From the NCBI GenBank assembly GCA_043228905.1, contig JBHGNT010000002.1:19344001-19408000 (forward strand): DNA of 64,000 bases, written 5' to 3'. The notes under the pieces are model-generated. The model had not been told where the DNA came from, searched no databases, and was given only the letters and a program-made list of their open reading frames with translations. Source of the stretch: Azolla caroliniana. Taxonomy: Eukaryota; Polypodiophyta. Both the position numbers and the translations under genes were made by a program. Below are positions 22,292-34,756 of the stretch, in pieces (position 1 is the stretch's first letter; every line of letters starts with the position of its first letter).

Positions 22292-25132
22292 TTAATATAA
22301 TCTCTTCACAGTGACAGGGAGCCTCTTTACCATCCTTGTTGTTGGAAAGAATATAATTTCATCCTCTTCAGCTGCTTGCCAGCTACAAAACAAACACACA
22401 CACACAGAGCATTTGTTAGCACATGATCATGACTTAAATAAATACCCAAGTTCTTCTTCTTCTTGTTGGTGTTTCTTCACCTGAATTGTGTTGTCAAGTA
22501 GTAAAGGAATATGGAGATTTCGACTCTTGCTAGCTCGTGCCCCGGACAGAATCGTGGCCCGCCCCCGAATGGCGTGAAGAATCTGTTGTTCAAGCTACTC
22601 GTGCTTGGATTATTCACATTGCACCCATTCTAGATCGAATAGTTCGCAATAAAATCAATCGACTGATTAGGATCACATTGGTTTTTGGGTGGATCGAAAT
22701 CAATACGTAAATGAGACACAATTCTTAAAAGTACATCAATAATAGGATCAAATCTTTACATAGCTTGTATAACATAAATTACCGATTACCGATTCGGCCG
22801 ATGATGATAACCACCTCCATGGATTGAATGTATTAGCATCCTTGTAGTTAGCCTCATCAAAATGGACCGCGCGGAACGATGTAAAGACCGTCCATCCTTT
22901 TGGGATTATGAAACCTGGAGCAGAATTTTATGAAAAAACCACACACTGATATCAAATCAATGATTAATACATCTCATTTAACATGTACTAGATTAGTTTG
23001 ACCAAACATGCACTCATTGAGATCGGTATATCTCGAACGAAATTATGCTTAATGCATATTAAGGTTATGGTAATTTAAGCAAATACACACTGATATCCGT
23101 ATATGAAATGCACAATGATTAATACATAATAGGATTAGGTTTGTTTAATTAAACCTGCATTCACTGTCACTAATATAGGTAATTTAAACAAATGAGCCAT
23201 TAATCCACATAAGATTATGTTAATTTGAACAAATGCACACTGATATTGGTACATCAAATGAAAGTTTGAATGATTGATCGGTATGCTCATCTGATATATC
23301 AGGACATCAAACAAATGATTAAATGCATATAAGATTATGTTCATTTGAAACAAAACAGTTTAAAATGCTATGAGTAAGTACCTTGCACCTCGACATCTTG
23401 CAGTGCTTTCCGAAAGACTCCGCCAACAACATTCCCCATTCGAAGTGTCTCGTTAATCACCTGCGAAATGCGGATTGATGGATGAGGCATTCATGAATTG
23501 AGAGACGCAACAAAGAAAGGCCGCTAATCTTAAGGTCACCTACACAATGAGTGAAAGTCATGCAGGATTTGTAGTCACTCCAGCTGATCATCATCTCCTC
23601 CTCGTCATTCTTGCGCCGCTTCATGGCCATATGCTCGGCCTGCGATTAGGGTTTGTCATTTTAGAATTAATATCACAAACAGTAACTTATGCCCCTCTGC
23701 TAATTAGGGTTTGGACATTCAATTGTGTTTTGCCATTCAAAAAAACAACCTGCCTAGTATGTGATGCTGGATAAACAACAGAATAGTTAACCATGTAATC
23801 TAATACCTGCAATTGCTCCAGAGCTTTAGGGCAATCTGCGAGAAACTTGACAGCCAGAGTGATGATGATAGATGTGGTCTCATACCCTGCTACAAGTAGC
23901 GAGATTACCATGTCCACAATCTGCTCATCGCTCATCTTCTTTTCCAGCAGGGCCCCCAGAAGATCATCCCTCGACTCAGTATAGTTCTTCTTCATCCCTG
24001 GCTCGTCATCATCATCATCATCATCATCATCACGAATGCGATTATGACGAGCCATCTCTTCTCGTCGCTTTATGACGAGCTGTTTGATGGACTTCATGAT
24101 TGCAGCACGAGCCTGCAGAGCCTTGTTATATGTGGTACCTGGTAGATTAATGGGGAGCGAGAAGAAGCCATCGATTAAGAGCAGATACTGCTGCCTCAAT
24201 CTCTCCGTCCACAGGCCAGGATCGGCACTCAACAACTGCCTCACACTCAAGTTGAAAGTAATCTGCAACCATCACCAGTCGTTGTTTGTAACCGATCATG
24301 GTCTTTTTATCAACAGGCAAGCAAGCAGGCAGGCAGGCATCCATCCAAGAACACACAGAAAGAGACAATAAAAAGTTTAGGGTTTGGCAGAGCAGAACGA
24401 ACCTTCTTGGCTTCGTCCTGTATGTGGATGACATGAGGATGCATGGGCCATGCCGCCAACACGGAGCGGACATGCGAGTGGATGTCGGACATGAGCCTGC
24501 AGTGCTTGTCTTTTAGGGCAGAGGAGTTGGTGAAGCTCCATGTGAGGCCATGGAGCTGCTTGTGGAGGGGGGCATCATCGGTGATGAGGAGGAGGGAGTT
24601 GGGGCCGAGGAGGCGGCGCAGAGAAGCCGGGTAGCTCGATGCGAACAGCCGGCCCTCGCCTTGCATCACAAACCTATTGAATTCGGGATCCGTGGAGAAC
24701 ACAGTGGGCCGCCCCAGCAGATGAGTCCGGAACACCGCCGATCCGTACCTAGCTTCCCAATGAAAAACAAATCCAAAAAATCCTCAAAAATGCAGGTAAA
24801 ATGCAGGGTTAGGGTTAGGGTTAGGGTTGGAGGTTTTTTTTTACATCCATTTACATACATATAGAAAGGAATTCAGGGCTGCTTGTGAAACTGGGGTGCA
24901 TATTATGATCATTGCAATTGCTCTGAATCAAAGATTTCAAACTTTCGATGCAGGTATCATTACATAATCATTACATACAGAAAGCCAATTCATTCAGGAA
25001 GGTAGGGTTAGGGTTGGAGTTTTTTTTTTACATCCAGTTACATACATATAGAAAGCAATTCAGGGCTGCTTGTGAAACTGGGGAGCATATTATGATCATT
25101 GCAATGCTCTAGAGGTTTTTTTCTTTACATCC

Positions 25133-25165
<33 letters not shown>

Positions 25166-25704
25166 CATAGATACATAGAGAAATTCAGGGCTGCTTGTGA
25201 AACTGGGGGCATATTATGATCATTGCAATTGCTCTGAGTCAGAGATTTCAAACTTTCAATGTAGGTATCATTACATACAGAAAGCCAATTCATTCAGGGC
25301 TGGTTGTGCAACTGGGGGGGGCATATTATGATCATTGCCCAGAATCACAAAAGATTTGTAAAGGAATCTTTTCTTTTCTTTTTTGCCTGGGTGAGGAGGG
25401 GGGTGTACCTTTGTCGCCTGGCGTCTGCGAATGGCTCGGGATCGGAGGTGCGGTGCGCAGCGATGAGCTCTAGCGTCTCGCCAATGAGGGGCCATCCCAT
25501 GCGTCCCGGCGGCACAACGGCCCGAGACACTCCGCTCCCTCGTGTTGTTGGTTGCCGCTCCACGATCGGCCGGCCCATCCGCCGCCCCAATCTCTTGCCA
25601 AGGATTGCCATGGCTGCATTAGGAAGAAGCAAGCCCATCACTACTCCTCCTCCTACCACCACCACTACTACTAATACTAACGCCGCTAGTAGAATGGAAG
25701 ACAT
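22292..25704 (-). CDS. CYP90A1-like: Cytochrome P450 of the CYP90A (CPD) type, eight exons
   Basis: By homology this is a membrane-anchored ER monooxygenase of brassinosteroid biosynthesis. Exons (minus): 25704-25409, 24748-24403, 24262-23807, 23639-23544, 23460-23382, 22914-22790, 22629-22481, 22382-22292. All introns are GT-AG; the exons total 1638 bases, giving 545 residues. Seen: N-terminal hydrophobic helix, [18 protein letters not shown]-helix AGYETTSI (339-346), ETLR (402-405), FNPWRW, and heme loop [10 protein letters not shown] with Cys494. [17 protein letters not shown] and [15 protein letters not shown] match CYP90A from memory. It exceeds Arabidopsis CPD (about 470) through a longer N-terminus and an Asp run near 24003-24034. 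I chose Met 25704 because it precedes the anchor helix; in-frame Mets extend to 25875. The exact paralogue is inferred. Confidence 0.92.
22915..23381 (-). repeat. P450 intron 5 with degenerate repeats
   Basis: The 467-bp intron repeats ATAAGATTATGTTAATTTGA, ACAAATGCACACTGATAT and GATTAAT(A/G)CAT motifs about four times with much divergence. Splice borders are GT at 23381-23380 and AG at 22916-22915. It has no coding content. Confidence 0.7.
24003..24036 (-). repeat. Coding (GAT)n microsatellite in P450 exon 3
   Basis: Plus-strand CATCATCATC encodes a run of nine aspartates within RIRDDDDDD on the minus strand. It falls in the variable loop after the helix that follows LVIKRREEM, where CYP90A proteins differ in length. 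The frame is kept, so expansion in triplets is tolerated. Confidence 0.85.
24749..25408 (-). repeat. P450 intron 1 with internal repeats
   Basis: The 660-bp intron has a GT donor at 25408-25407 and an AG acceptor at 24750-24749. It holds four copies, some partial, of a block starting ATTCAGGGCTGCTTGTGAAA at about 24871, 25058, 25183 and 25292, each followed by GCATATTATGATCATTGC. Between copies are poly-T, ACATACAT runs and, at 24806-24832, GGTTAGGGTTAGGGTTAGGG. No gene lies inside. Confidence 0.85.
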
Positions 25705-26190
25705 GGTGAGAGTATGGGCAGGGTCATGGGATAAGATCAAACTACTATGCAAGGTGCATGAGGAGGAGGCACTACTGCAACTTCTACTACTACTACAACT
25801 ATTACTACTGAAGTGAGAATCCATGGGTAGGAAGCACGCCATGGCTGCATTAGCACCAATGATCTGCAGCTGCATATTGTGTTTGTGAATGCTTGTAGAT
25901 TTTGATGAACACTCCCAAGAATATACAACATATACTGTGCATTAATATATATATATATTATTTTATATATATATAATATATGTATATGTGTGTGAGTATA
26001 TATGTATGTATGTATATGTGGGAGTGTGTGTGGATATGTGGGTGAGGGGGTGTGTTAACTAACATTGATGATGGAGGAGAAGTTAGTGAATTTGTAGTAG
26101 TAGTAAGGGGCAATAATAAATATAGAGGGGAGTACATAATGAAAGGGAAGGGGAAGGGGAAGGGGGAAGGGGGAAGGGGAAGGGAAGGGA
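25705..26190 (-). promoter_or_regulatory. Presumed P450 upstream region with TA tract and G-runs
   Basis: Upstream of the chosen start lie an open 5' extension to 25875, a TA-rich tract at 25943-25982 that could supply a TATA box, and at about 26133-26188 a plus-strand GGGAAGGGGAAGGGG array with at least eight G-tracts. The array could form a G-quadruplex on the plus (template) strand. No specific factor site is claimed. Confidence 0.45.
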
Positions 26191-29100
26191 TGTGTGTGGA
26201 CCACAATTCAAGGAAAGCAAAGGGGCACACACACACATTGCATACTAGGCAATATGTACATGCATGGATGTGTGTTGTTCCGTTCCGTCCGTCCGTCCAT
26301 CTCTCGGTATTGTGCTTCACCTAGTTTCGCACTCACACCACCCTACTTCCCCCCGATCCAACTTACCACTACAATAATAATCGCTACTAGCTCTACATGT
26401 GCCTCCCTTGCCCCCCCGCTTGCCTTGCAGACTCCTCTCAACTCTCCCCGAGACTTCGTACGTACCATGTCATCTTCCCCCCACGTCTCTCCCCGTCAAT
26501 TGTCCCCGCCCCTTGCTGGGAGAGGAATTGAACCAACTTAGGGTCCATGTCCGATCGATCGGTCTAACTTTGCATATTGCTAATGTTTGACATTAATCAC
26601 CACTAGGAAGTCTTGGTGACGTAACTCGACGAGTAAAGTAGACGTAGCCTTAATGTGATTAATTATACTTTGAACTTATCGCATGTTTATTGACAACCAT
26701 AAGAGAGGAAAGAAGATTCAAGGTCTTACTTAATACTATAGTTTTATCATTTGAGAGAGTATCCTCTTGCGTGGGGATTTCAAATGTCTACTTGGACAAG
26801 TTTTTTTTGACAACCTGAACTCTTTGATCTCTCAAAGTATAAAGTACTAGACAAGTAGATTTGGTCAATATATTTATGCATATACATACGTGCTACACAA
26901 TTTCCCTATTTTAAATTATTGATGGTAAAATTATAATAGCTCAAGAGAAACGTTGAGACACCTCTTACTTGCTAGGCAGTTACTGAAACACCTTTCTTGT
27001 AACAGGAAATTTACTCCTCCTTGAGAGTAGATTATGACAACTCTAGAAAGCACACAATGACACATATTACTTGTTGGACATTTACCCGAATATCTCTCAT
27101 GTAGTACGAAATTTGCCGCTACCACAATTCGTGTATATGATGAGTCGTTTCCAAAAACCTTTGGGGTATTCTAACAGATATCCAAAAAACGAAGGGTACA
27201 TACTCCCGTCTCATGATGAGGTAGATATAGTTTGAATAGGGTTTTGTCTTTTCTCTTCTTCTTCTTCTGCTTCTTCAAGGTGGAGAAAACGATGTTTGAC
27301 TCTTTTACTTTTATCTTTTGCGCTCCATTCCATACATAATATTTATTGCATTCAAAGTCCATCGACTATCCCAATCAAGCAAAAAACTACTCGCATAAAT
27401 ACTGATAACCCTGTTCATCGCCGCACACTTGTATCCTCTAAAACATCTTGGAAAATTAATGTAAATATGTAACTCACCAAACAACCAACCCACTCATTTG
27501 GCGGTCTTGCTTACCACATCACTTTCTTTCATCCATGCCGTGATAATCTAGAGCTAATTGATGGACATTAGGGATAGTTTTAGAGTACTTACGATGAACA
27601 CTATTCATTGCTTGACACTACATCATGGGGGAACAAATGACAACTTTGACAATGAGGAGTAACAAACAAATTGGTTGGTTGCATTGAAAACATGCATGCA
27701 TACATGTATTGCAACATGACCGAACTTATTTTCAAAGTATCCTATTGAAAGGTCCCATTGGAACCACACGGTGAGGTTGTACCATTTCATAATAAATAGT
27801 ATATCAAGGAGGACCTACGTGGGAGTAGAGTTCAATAATATTATATATATATATATGCGTTGTACTAATGTAGTAGTAGAGTTCGACAATATACTATATA
27901 CTCGATATATAATATTGTATCGAAACTCATTCCAAGACATGATGAGATGGTTATATATACATATATAAGTTTGGCATAGGATCAATTTACACCCTAGTTC
28001 TCACCCTCACTTTGTGGTGGAATCAATTTATAATTATGTTCTAACCCTCAATGTGGGAACTCTTATAATTAGTGCTAACCTCTAACATGGACTTTGATCA
28101 TTTGGGCCAAAATACTATAGATGCTGCTAAATTTTGAACATAAAAGAGACAAACAAGATAATTGTAAGTTTGATCACATAATAAAACAAAAAAAGGATTC
28201 GACATTCTATGCCCTTTTTAAAAAGTTATTTTAACCCATTAACTTGTTTTATCCAGAAAACAAAAGATTACCTCAAGCGTGTCTTTTGCAGTTTGTCCTC
28301 TCAAAATGATTTCGGTGATCTTGCATCAAATGTGGAATGAAATTCTCTCACAAAAAGAATATCAATCGATCACCATTTACCTTAACTTATGTTAAGTAAG
28401 ACCCATTGTGATTTTTTCTTTTATTTTTCCCAACAATGGTTTATATAACGTCTAAAGTGAATTACATGATACACGGACACTTGCAAATATCTTAACAACT
28501 CAACACATATTTTTACCTTTTTCCAACTACTCTTAAGTTGCCATAGACATACAAATCTCCCAAAGCATTGCCAAGAACGGTTCCTTTCCCTTATACAGTA
28601 CTTGTACATGGCCACATGCCTCACGTCGTTGGAGGAAATACCTAGAGAGGTGGTTGATACCTCCAAAATTTACAATCATTAATCATGAAGAAGACATTCA
28701 TCTTTCTACAAAACCCATAAGACTAATCGTCTCCCAAACCACCCCATTCTGTATTGAATTAATAGACATCCCATTGTGAATTTTTTACGTTCACCTTTTG
28801 AAGTTTGAGATTGTGAGTTCATCAAGCCCCACTCAGTGCATTATGCATGCAAACAATTACAATATCTTCTATTTTGTTTGGGTAGTCTTGGAGTAATTTT
28901 TATGAAAATAATACACCATCATGCCATTAAGAAGAAGACTCAAGAAGAAGAACAAAGGAAATCCATCCTTGGGTAAACTAAATTTTACAAAAGTATCAGC
29001 CCCTATTTATTGAAAGATTTGAGTGAATTAAATGTTACCCTAACAACATAGAAGATGAATAGCTCGATTAACCTAACCAATACTTTGTGAGAAGGAAAAA

Positions 29101-29980
29101 GACAAGAAAATAATGTTTGATAAGTTTTGAATCATACACTACATATTGACCCATGGAGCTGATAAATAATACAAAAAGATTTAAAGCATTTGGTTGGCCC
29201 TCAAAATTTGAACCAATCATAGCTTGCCTAGAGGTCCAAGCTTTACCCAAATGAATTGTACAAATATTCGACAATGATATAAACACATTACTTGCTAATG
29301 CTTAGTCATAAAATCATTGCCTATATGCAATCTTATGTAAGAGAGTTCAATATTGTGGACAAATTCACGTTAAGCTTATTACATTTTTCTCAAGTTATAA
29401 AGCTAATGGTGATGTTTTGCTCATTACTAAAATCTTCAAAACATTTCACATTATGAGGATGTTTAGTTTGTTACCAAAACCATCAAATTTATTTTGTTTT
29501 ATGATCAAGCAATTTGCTAAATGGCTCTCCTAGAAATGGCTTTGCAACATTAAGATTATGTGTTGCTCATAAATTTATTACCACCCAACATCACCCAACA
29601 TCGACATTGAGATTGAAAATGATAGCATTGCTCTTTTCAATAAATTAAATGTAATATTTAATAGCCTTGCCTGATTCAAGGTACTGGTAATTGAAATATG
29701 ATAGCATTGCCATTGACAAAGGATAATCAATACCATAAAGCAATCACTAAGTAGGATCATTGAACAACCTCATAATTATTCTACAATCAGGACAATACGG
29801 ATAAAATGTAGTTAGATTAATTATGATGATATATGCATGAATTAATTAATGTATCTTCCTTGGCCAATGTGGCAATGATATACACTTCTCGTGAATCACC
29901 TTGCATGTTGAGCTTGCGAGAAGTAAGAACAAATTTTCAATTTTCTCTATTTCATTCCATGCACTAAGTGAGTAAGTGCC
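26191..29980. other. Intergenic, no gene recognised
   Basis: Mostly AT-rich unique-looking DNA. A C-rich stretch lies at 26330-26530, close to the P450 upstream region. Open frames are at most about 80 codons and have no recognisable motifs. Isolated AT microsatellites occur at 27841-27860. Confidence 0.5.
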
Positions 29981-29988
29981 ACCCCACA

Positions 29989-30485
29989 TAACAATCGGCA
30001 ACGGTTCGGTTTGAATCGAACTGAACTGTGAAACTGCAGTTTAATGGCTTAATGGTTTCAACGGTTCAGTTCAGGTTTGGGTTTTTTTTTTTTTAACGGT
30101 TTAGTTCGGTTTCATCAGTAAAAAACCGTGGTTTAAACGGTTTAACGGTTTTTTATTTTTTATTTATTATTATTTTTAAAAAAAATTGTAAAAATTGTTT
30201 TTAAACAATCTTTTTATTTTTAGACCTTATTTTCACATTTTAGGAACATCTTAAAAATTTTAAAAAATTAAAAAAATGAAATATTATAAATTTAAAAAAA
30301 TTTAAAAATAAAAATAAAAATAATTGACCTATGTTGAAAACCAAAACCGAATCACGAAACTGCGGTTTTTACAGTTTAATGGTTTAACGGTTTGAAAAAT
30401 GTTTAACGGTTTGGTTCAGGTTTCAAAAAATTTAAACGGTTCGGTTTGGACCCACTCAAACCGACCGAACCGTTGCCGATTGTTA
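29989..30485. mobile_element. Non-autonomous hAT-type MITE
   Basis: The 497-bp element has terminal inverted repeats of at least 22 bp beginning TAACAATCGGCAACGGTTCG at both ends. It is flanked by an exact 8-bp duplication ACCCCACA (29981-29988 and 30486-30493), the TSD length of the hAT superfamily. Subterminal regions are packed with AACGGTT and CGGTTCGGTT motifs in both orientations, typical of transposase-binding arrays. The centre is A/T-rich and non-coding, so mobilisation would need a transposase in trans. Confidence 0.92.
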
Positions 30486-30493
30486 ACCCCACA

Positions 30494-31075
30494 CTTAGAC
30501 TCCATACAAAGACCACCCTAAAATTGAATAACATCCATCTTACTGCCCATCTTGAACTAGCACTTTGATTGTAGTGATTCTCAAACATATAATAATTATT
30601 CCAACTCATTTCACATCCAGACTAATAGCATACATTTCACCTAATTGTGGATGAGACATTAATACAAGATATTTGGAGTTGTGAACCATTTTATTGGTTC
30701 CCCCTTGTATGTAAAAGAGAGGTCATGTCTTGGTTGTATTGATTTTTTTAGCCATTTTGTTTTCTGTCCACATTAATTGTTAGCCCATTAGCTTGACATA
30801 ATGTTTCCAATACATTAAGTGTTGCATATCATCCTAAGTATACGAGAGTAACACAACACCATCAACGTGTAGGAGTTTAATTAAAGTAAGCTCTTGCATG
30901 AGTTTCGGGCCATCTAATCCTTCTTCTTTTGTTGTCTGGTTTAATATTTATCCTACAATGACATTTTGATCTCAATCACTCTTTTCTAAAGTTCATTCCT
31001 TAGTACAATGTTTTCGTTTGATGTCGGTGGTCTTAACAATAGTTATTCTTACTCTTAACCAAGTGATTGTCATTT
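30494..31075. other. Intergenic, no gene recognised
   Basis: AT-rich sequence between the MITE and the RTE LINE remnant, with no repeats or coding signals that I can support. Confidence 0.45.
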
Positions 31076-31765
31076 GAATGTTTTGGTCTAAAGCATGCTT
31101 GATCAATGTGTTGATTCGTGATGATGTTCAAACCATGACCTAATATTATTCTCCGTAATAGTATTATATAACTTGGCCATAACAGAGATAACCATAATCT
31201 TTCGGTAGTTGGATACCAATTTTTTATCTCTTCCATTGTTGATCAGTTTAATAAAATTCACGAGCCAATCGTTTGGAGAACCGTGTTGATAGCTTGATCC
31301 ATGATAGTTTCTATTTATTGACAAGTTCATGGTCTTATTCACCTCGAGAACGAAATTCTTGTGATTAAAGTTCCAATTGGTGCTTTGCCAATTGGACGTA
31401 CTTTTCATCCCTTTATTGATGTCTTCAATATACACACTTGCATTGTATGGTGTTTCCATACTCAATGTCGTTGGCATTTGTCAATTATATCTTCTTTTTT
31501 CCCTTGAGTTATCTCCACCCAGACTTTGGTTGGAGTTAAAACATTTGTGTTTCTTAATTCTTGCATTTGATAATAATACATCTTCCCTTCTCTCACCATT
31601 TTTCGAGATTGATACAATGTTCAAACTTTTCATTTTTATCTTTTGTGAGCTTGAACATTTTGAGATGAGCCTTACAATTTTCATTGAACCAAGCATTACA
31701 TGGGAAACTAAGAATTTGATGGCATTGAAATATTGATATTCTACCTTGAAAATGACAACATTCAA
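31076..31765 (-). pseudogene. RTE-type LINE reverse transcriptase remnant
   Basis: Minus-strand pieces read GSPNDWLVNFIKLINNG, LVSNYRKIMVISVMAKLYNT and, in another frame, IDQACFRPKHSNDNHLV. This matches the SNYRxITxxSxxAKLY...GQAGFRPKHSTxDHLV signature of RTE-like LINE reverse transcriptases found in plants. The frame changes near 31140 and the catalytic YADD region is not visible, so the copy is old and truncated. Assignment rests on remembered family motifs. Confidence 0.65.
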
Positions 31766-33670
31766 TTGTTACTAATTTGTTTTCACATCTTTGCTAAGGG
31801 CAAGGTTCATATGAGGATTCCCAAACTCATTTGCAATTAGATTAGGCTTTTGATAATAAGGTTACATAATGAACATATTCTCCTTTTGTCCTTTGAACCA
31901 TTGGTCAAAACATCTAACTTGTACGAGTGAGTTTGAAGAAGTGTTAACAACTCCAAGAGCAAAGGCTCATGGGAGTAGTATGATGCAAATGGAAATGTTA
32001 TTTCGTTTTTACCTTGCGTTGGGACCAACATTAAAGGTTAACATCGCCATTTTTGACATTTTGGCATCTTGCCACTACATCCTCAATGCCTCTAGTAATC
32101 TATCTCAATGATCACATATGCCATAACATCACATGAGAGCCCCAATAGATAATTTAGTCCCTATCCTTTTTTTTCATGAAAAAATATCCTCCTTCGATAT
32201 TAAAAGTAAAGTGGCCATAGGCAACATACAAAGTAGTCCAATATTACAATCAATGTTGTAAAGTTGTGCTGAAGGACCCTAGCCAATCTTTATAGGTAAA
32301 GTTAACGAAGAAAAAAAACCCTCGTAAAGTAGTGGATGAGTAAAGAAAGTATAATGAAGCCATACCATTCTCTAGATCAACAAGATGAAGAAGAAAGTAA
32401 CATGAGTACTCCTACGACTTGTTTGTGAATCTTTGAGGAATTCCAAGCAATAGAAACACGATCATCCAACTGAATCTCCTCTTGATAAGCATTTTATGGA
32501 GTCAGCTTTTAGTGTAGTTTTAACCTTGTAACAAAAAGAAACATTCTTGGAATTTGTGTAATCAATGATAATATACATAAATATAGATGGTTGAACAATA
32601 GTTTGATTCCCAATGCAAGAAACAAAAGAATCCAACACATTAAACATCACTTTGTATGAATTGATCTCATCAAATAATTTAATCAAAAACCTTCCAATTC
32701 CTAGTAACATTGGATGATGCCAGGGGAGGAGGTGCTAAAAGGCTTATAAATTAGGCCATGAACCCTCCTTACTTCAATTTTCCTCTACACTTTAGCTTCT
32801 TCTTCAGCTTCTACACAATCCAACTATAGAAATCCTTGTTCAACAATTCAGATAGTACAACAAATTACTTCTCTACAACCTTTGCCCCACCATTTACAAC
32901 CTTCACCAAAGAGGTAACTTGTTCGATGAACTCCAATGACTGGAATTGGAAGATTTTTGCTGATGACAACAACATGTAGGACTTGTTACCAAGATGATAT
33001 GTAATTTTGTAGTTTATCTCCACTCACGTACAAAGAAGAATGGAAAAACCCCTCCCCAAATTTGAAATTTAAGCAACCACGTAATCAAGCCTCCTTGCCA
33101 CTCCCTAGATATGCTTCGTCCTCCATTAACATCATCATTTTTTACCACAAACTTGGATTGAAAAGAAAGTTATTATTCTTTCCATCTATAAGGATGACTT
33201 CCCACAGCAAACCCAAACCATACAACCTTATTGTCCTTATTCCCTCATCCTTCCCATAATCCATCATCTACACAATAAGAAGCATACAAAAAGTTATGTT
33301 GATTTGATTCCCCCAAGTAGAGCCATCCAATGCATCCTTAAAGTCCTTCCCCTCGTTGTTATCAACCTTGCTGAATAATGAAAGGAAGTTCATCCCCGTA
33401 GAGTGTATGAAAACAATAGAAGTCGAAGTAGATAACCCAATTGACCTGAAATATTATATAAAACAAAAAGAAGGAGATAAATTGATTATTAAAATAAGTT
33501 CCCCCAAGCATAACCAATGATAACCCTATTCTCCTTCCTTAATTGACCTCGACTCCTAACCAAAAGAAGAGGTTCTCACTCTATGTCACTCGAAATATGA
33601 GAAGAAAAATAAGGACACCAAGAGTAACATGCAACCATTATGATCCAACCTTCAATTTAAAAGAAGGAAG
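31766..33670. other. Intergenic, no gene recognised
   Basis: AT-rich unique-looking DNA bounded on the right by the truncated LTR of the chromovirus. No open frame beyond about 82 codons and no recognised motif. Confidence 0.45.
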
Positions 33671-33736
33671 ACGCTAGTCTTAAGCCTCCTAGCTATCCTT
33701 GTATATTCTTTCTACATAATATATCTTTTGTCATCA

Positions 33737-33787
<51 letters not shown>

Positions 33788-33868
33788 TTCTACACCCTCT
33801 TTTCCTCTTAGTACTAATCTTCATCTCTTAGTACTAATCTCCTCTCTGTCTCAATAATATTCCTGACA
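33671..33868 (+). mobile_element. Truncated 5' LTR of the chromovirus
   Basis: Homology to the 3' LTR starts at GCTAGTCTTAAGCCTCCTAG and ends TATTCCTGACA, including a long (CT)n run at about 33744-33784. The U3 half is missing, so the element was truncated or recombined on this side. Confidence 0.8.
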
Positions 33869-33963
33869 GTTTGAACCAATTTTTCTCCTTCCTCCTCTTC
33901 CTTTTATCTTCTTACTTCTCCCTCCCTTCATACTAATCTCTTATTCCTCTTTTCTCTCATACT

Positions 33964-34735
33964 ATGGCCACTGTTAGTACTCAAGAATATTAATCTGTTT
34001 TCTCGGAGTTACAATGCTTGAAAGAGAAGTTTCTCGCACTCGAACAAGAAAATCAATGACTGTTGGGGGATCTTTAACAAATCTCCTTAGAAAAGCAGCA
34101 GACGCAATAACAACATGGGGAACTAGAGGTTACACGTGCAACAACTTGAAGCGACCATTGTAGCATTGCAACAACAAGAACCAAGTACGCAAGGGATTCA
34201 TAAAGAACCCAAGATTGGCTTTCCTATGAAATTCGATGGAACGCGATCATAGTTTAGAGGATTCCTTAATTAGGTATGATTAGTCATTCAAATGCATCCT
34301 TCCCGATATCCCACCGATGCATCATTCGTGGATCTAGTAAGCACGTTGTTAAGTGGCTCAACTTTTGGCATGGTTCGCTCCGTTGTTAGAAAAGGAATCT
34401 CTATTACCAAACAATTTTGAAGAGTTTATAAGTGAGTTTAAAGCCTGTTTTGGAGATACTGATTGCATTAGGACAACAATCAACAAAATTTGACAATTAC
34501 GTCAAGGTGACCGTCCAACCTCTGCATACACTGCAGATTTCTATCTACTCGCCTCCGATGTCCCCTGGGATGACCAAGCATTAAAGGAGGCAGATAAATC
34601 AATAACCGCTAGTACTAATAGTACTAAACTCGAGTCTATCTCTTTGGGTGTGTCCGATAGTCCTAGTAGCCCAAGCCTTTCAAACAAATTTGAAATCCTT
34701 AGTCAAATAGAAGAAGAGTTAAACGATTAAGTTTA
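33964..34735 (+). pseudogene. Chromovirus gag remnant
   Basis: The frame starts ATGGCCACTGTTAG at 33964 and is broken by many stops. Readable pieces such as SVFSELQCLKEKFLALEQE suggest the N-terminal coiled region of gag. It occupies the correct place between LTR and protease. No zinc knuckle is visible, so the call relies on position. Confidence 0.55.
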
Positions 34736-34756
34736 GCCAAAATAGGAGCCATTTGG

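Noticed and set aside
24806-24832. Chromosome-end telomere
   Set aside because: Only about four units, inside an intron of an intact gene and surrounded by other repeats.
24298-25816. Plus-strand open frames opposite the P450 exons
   Set aside because: They are shadows of the minus-strand exons; the minus strand has matching splice sites and conserved P450 motifs.
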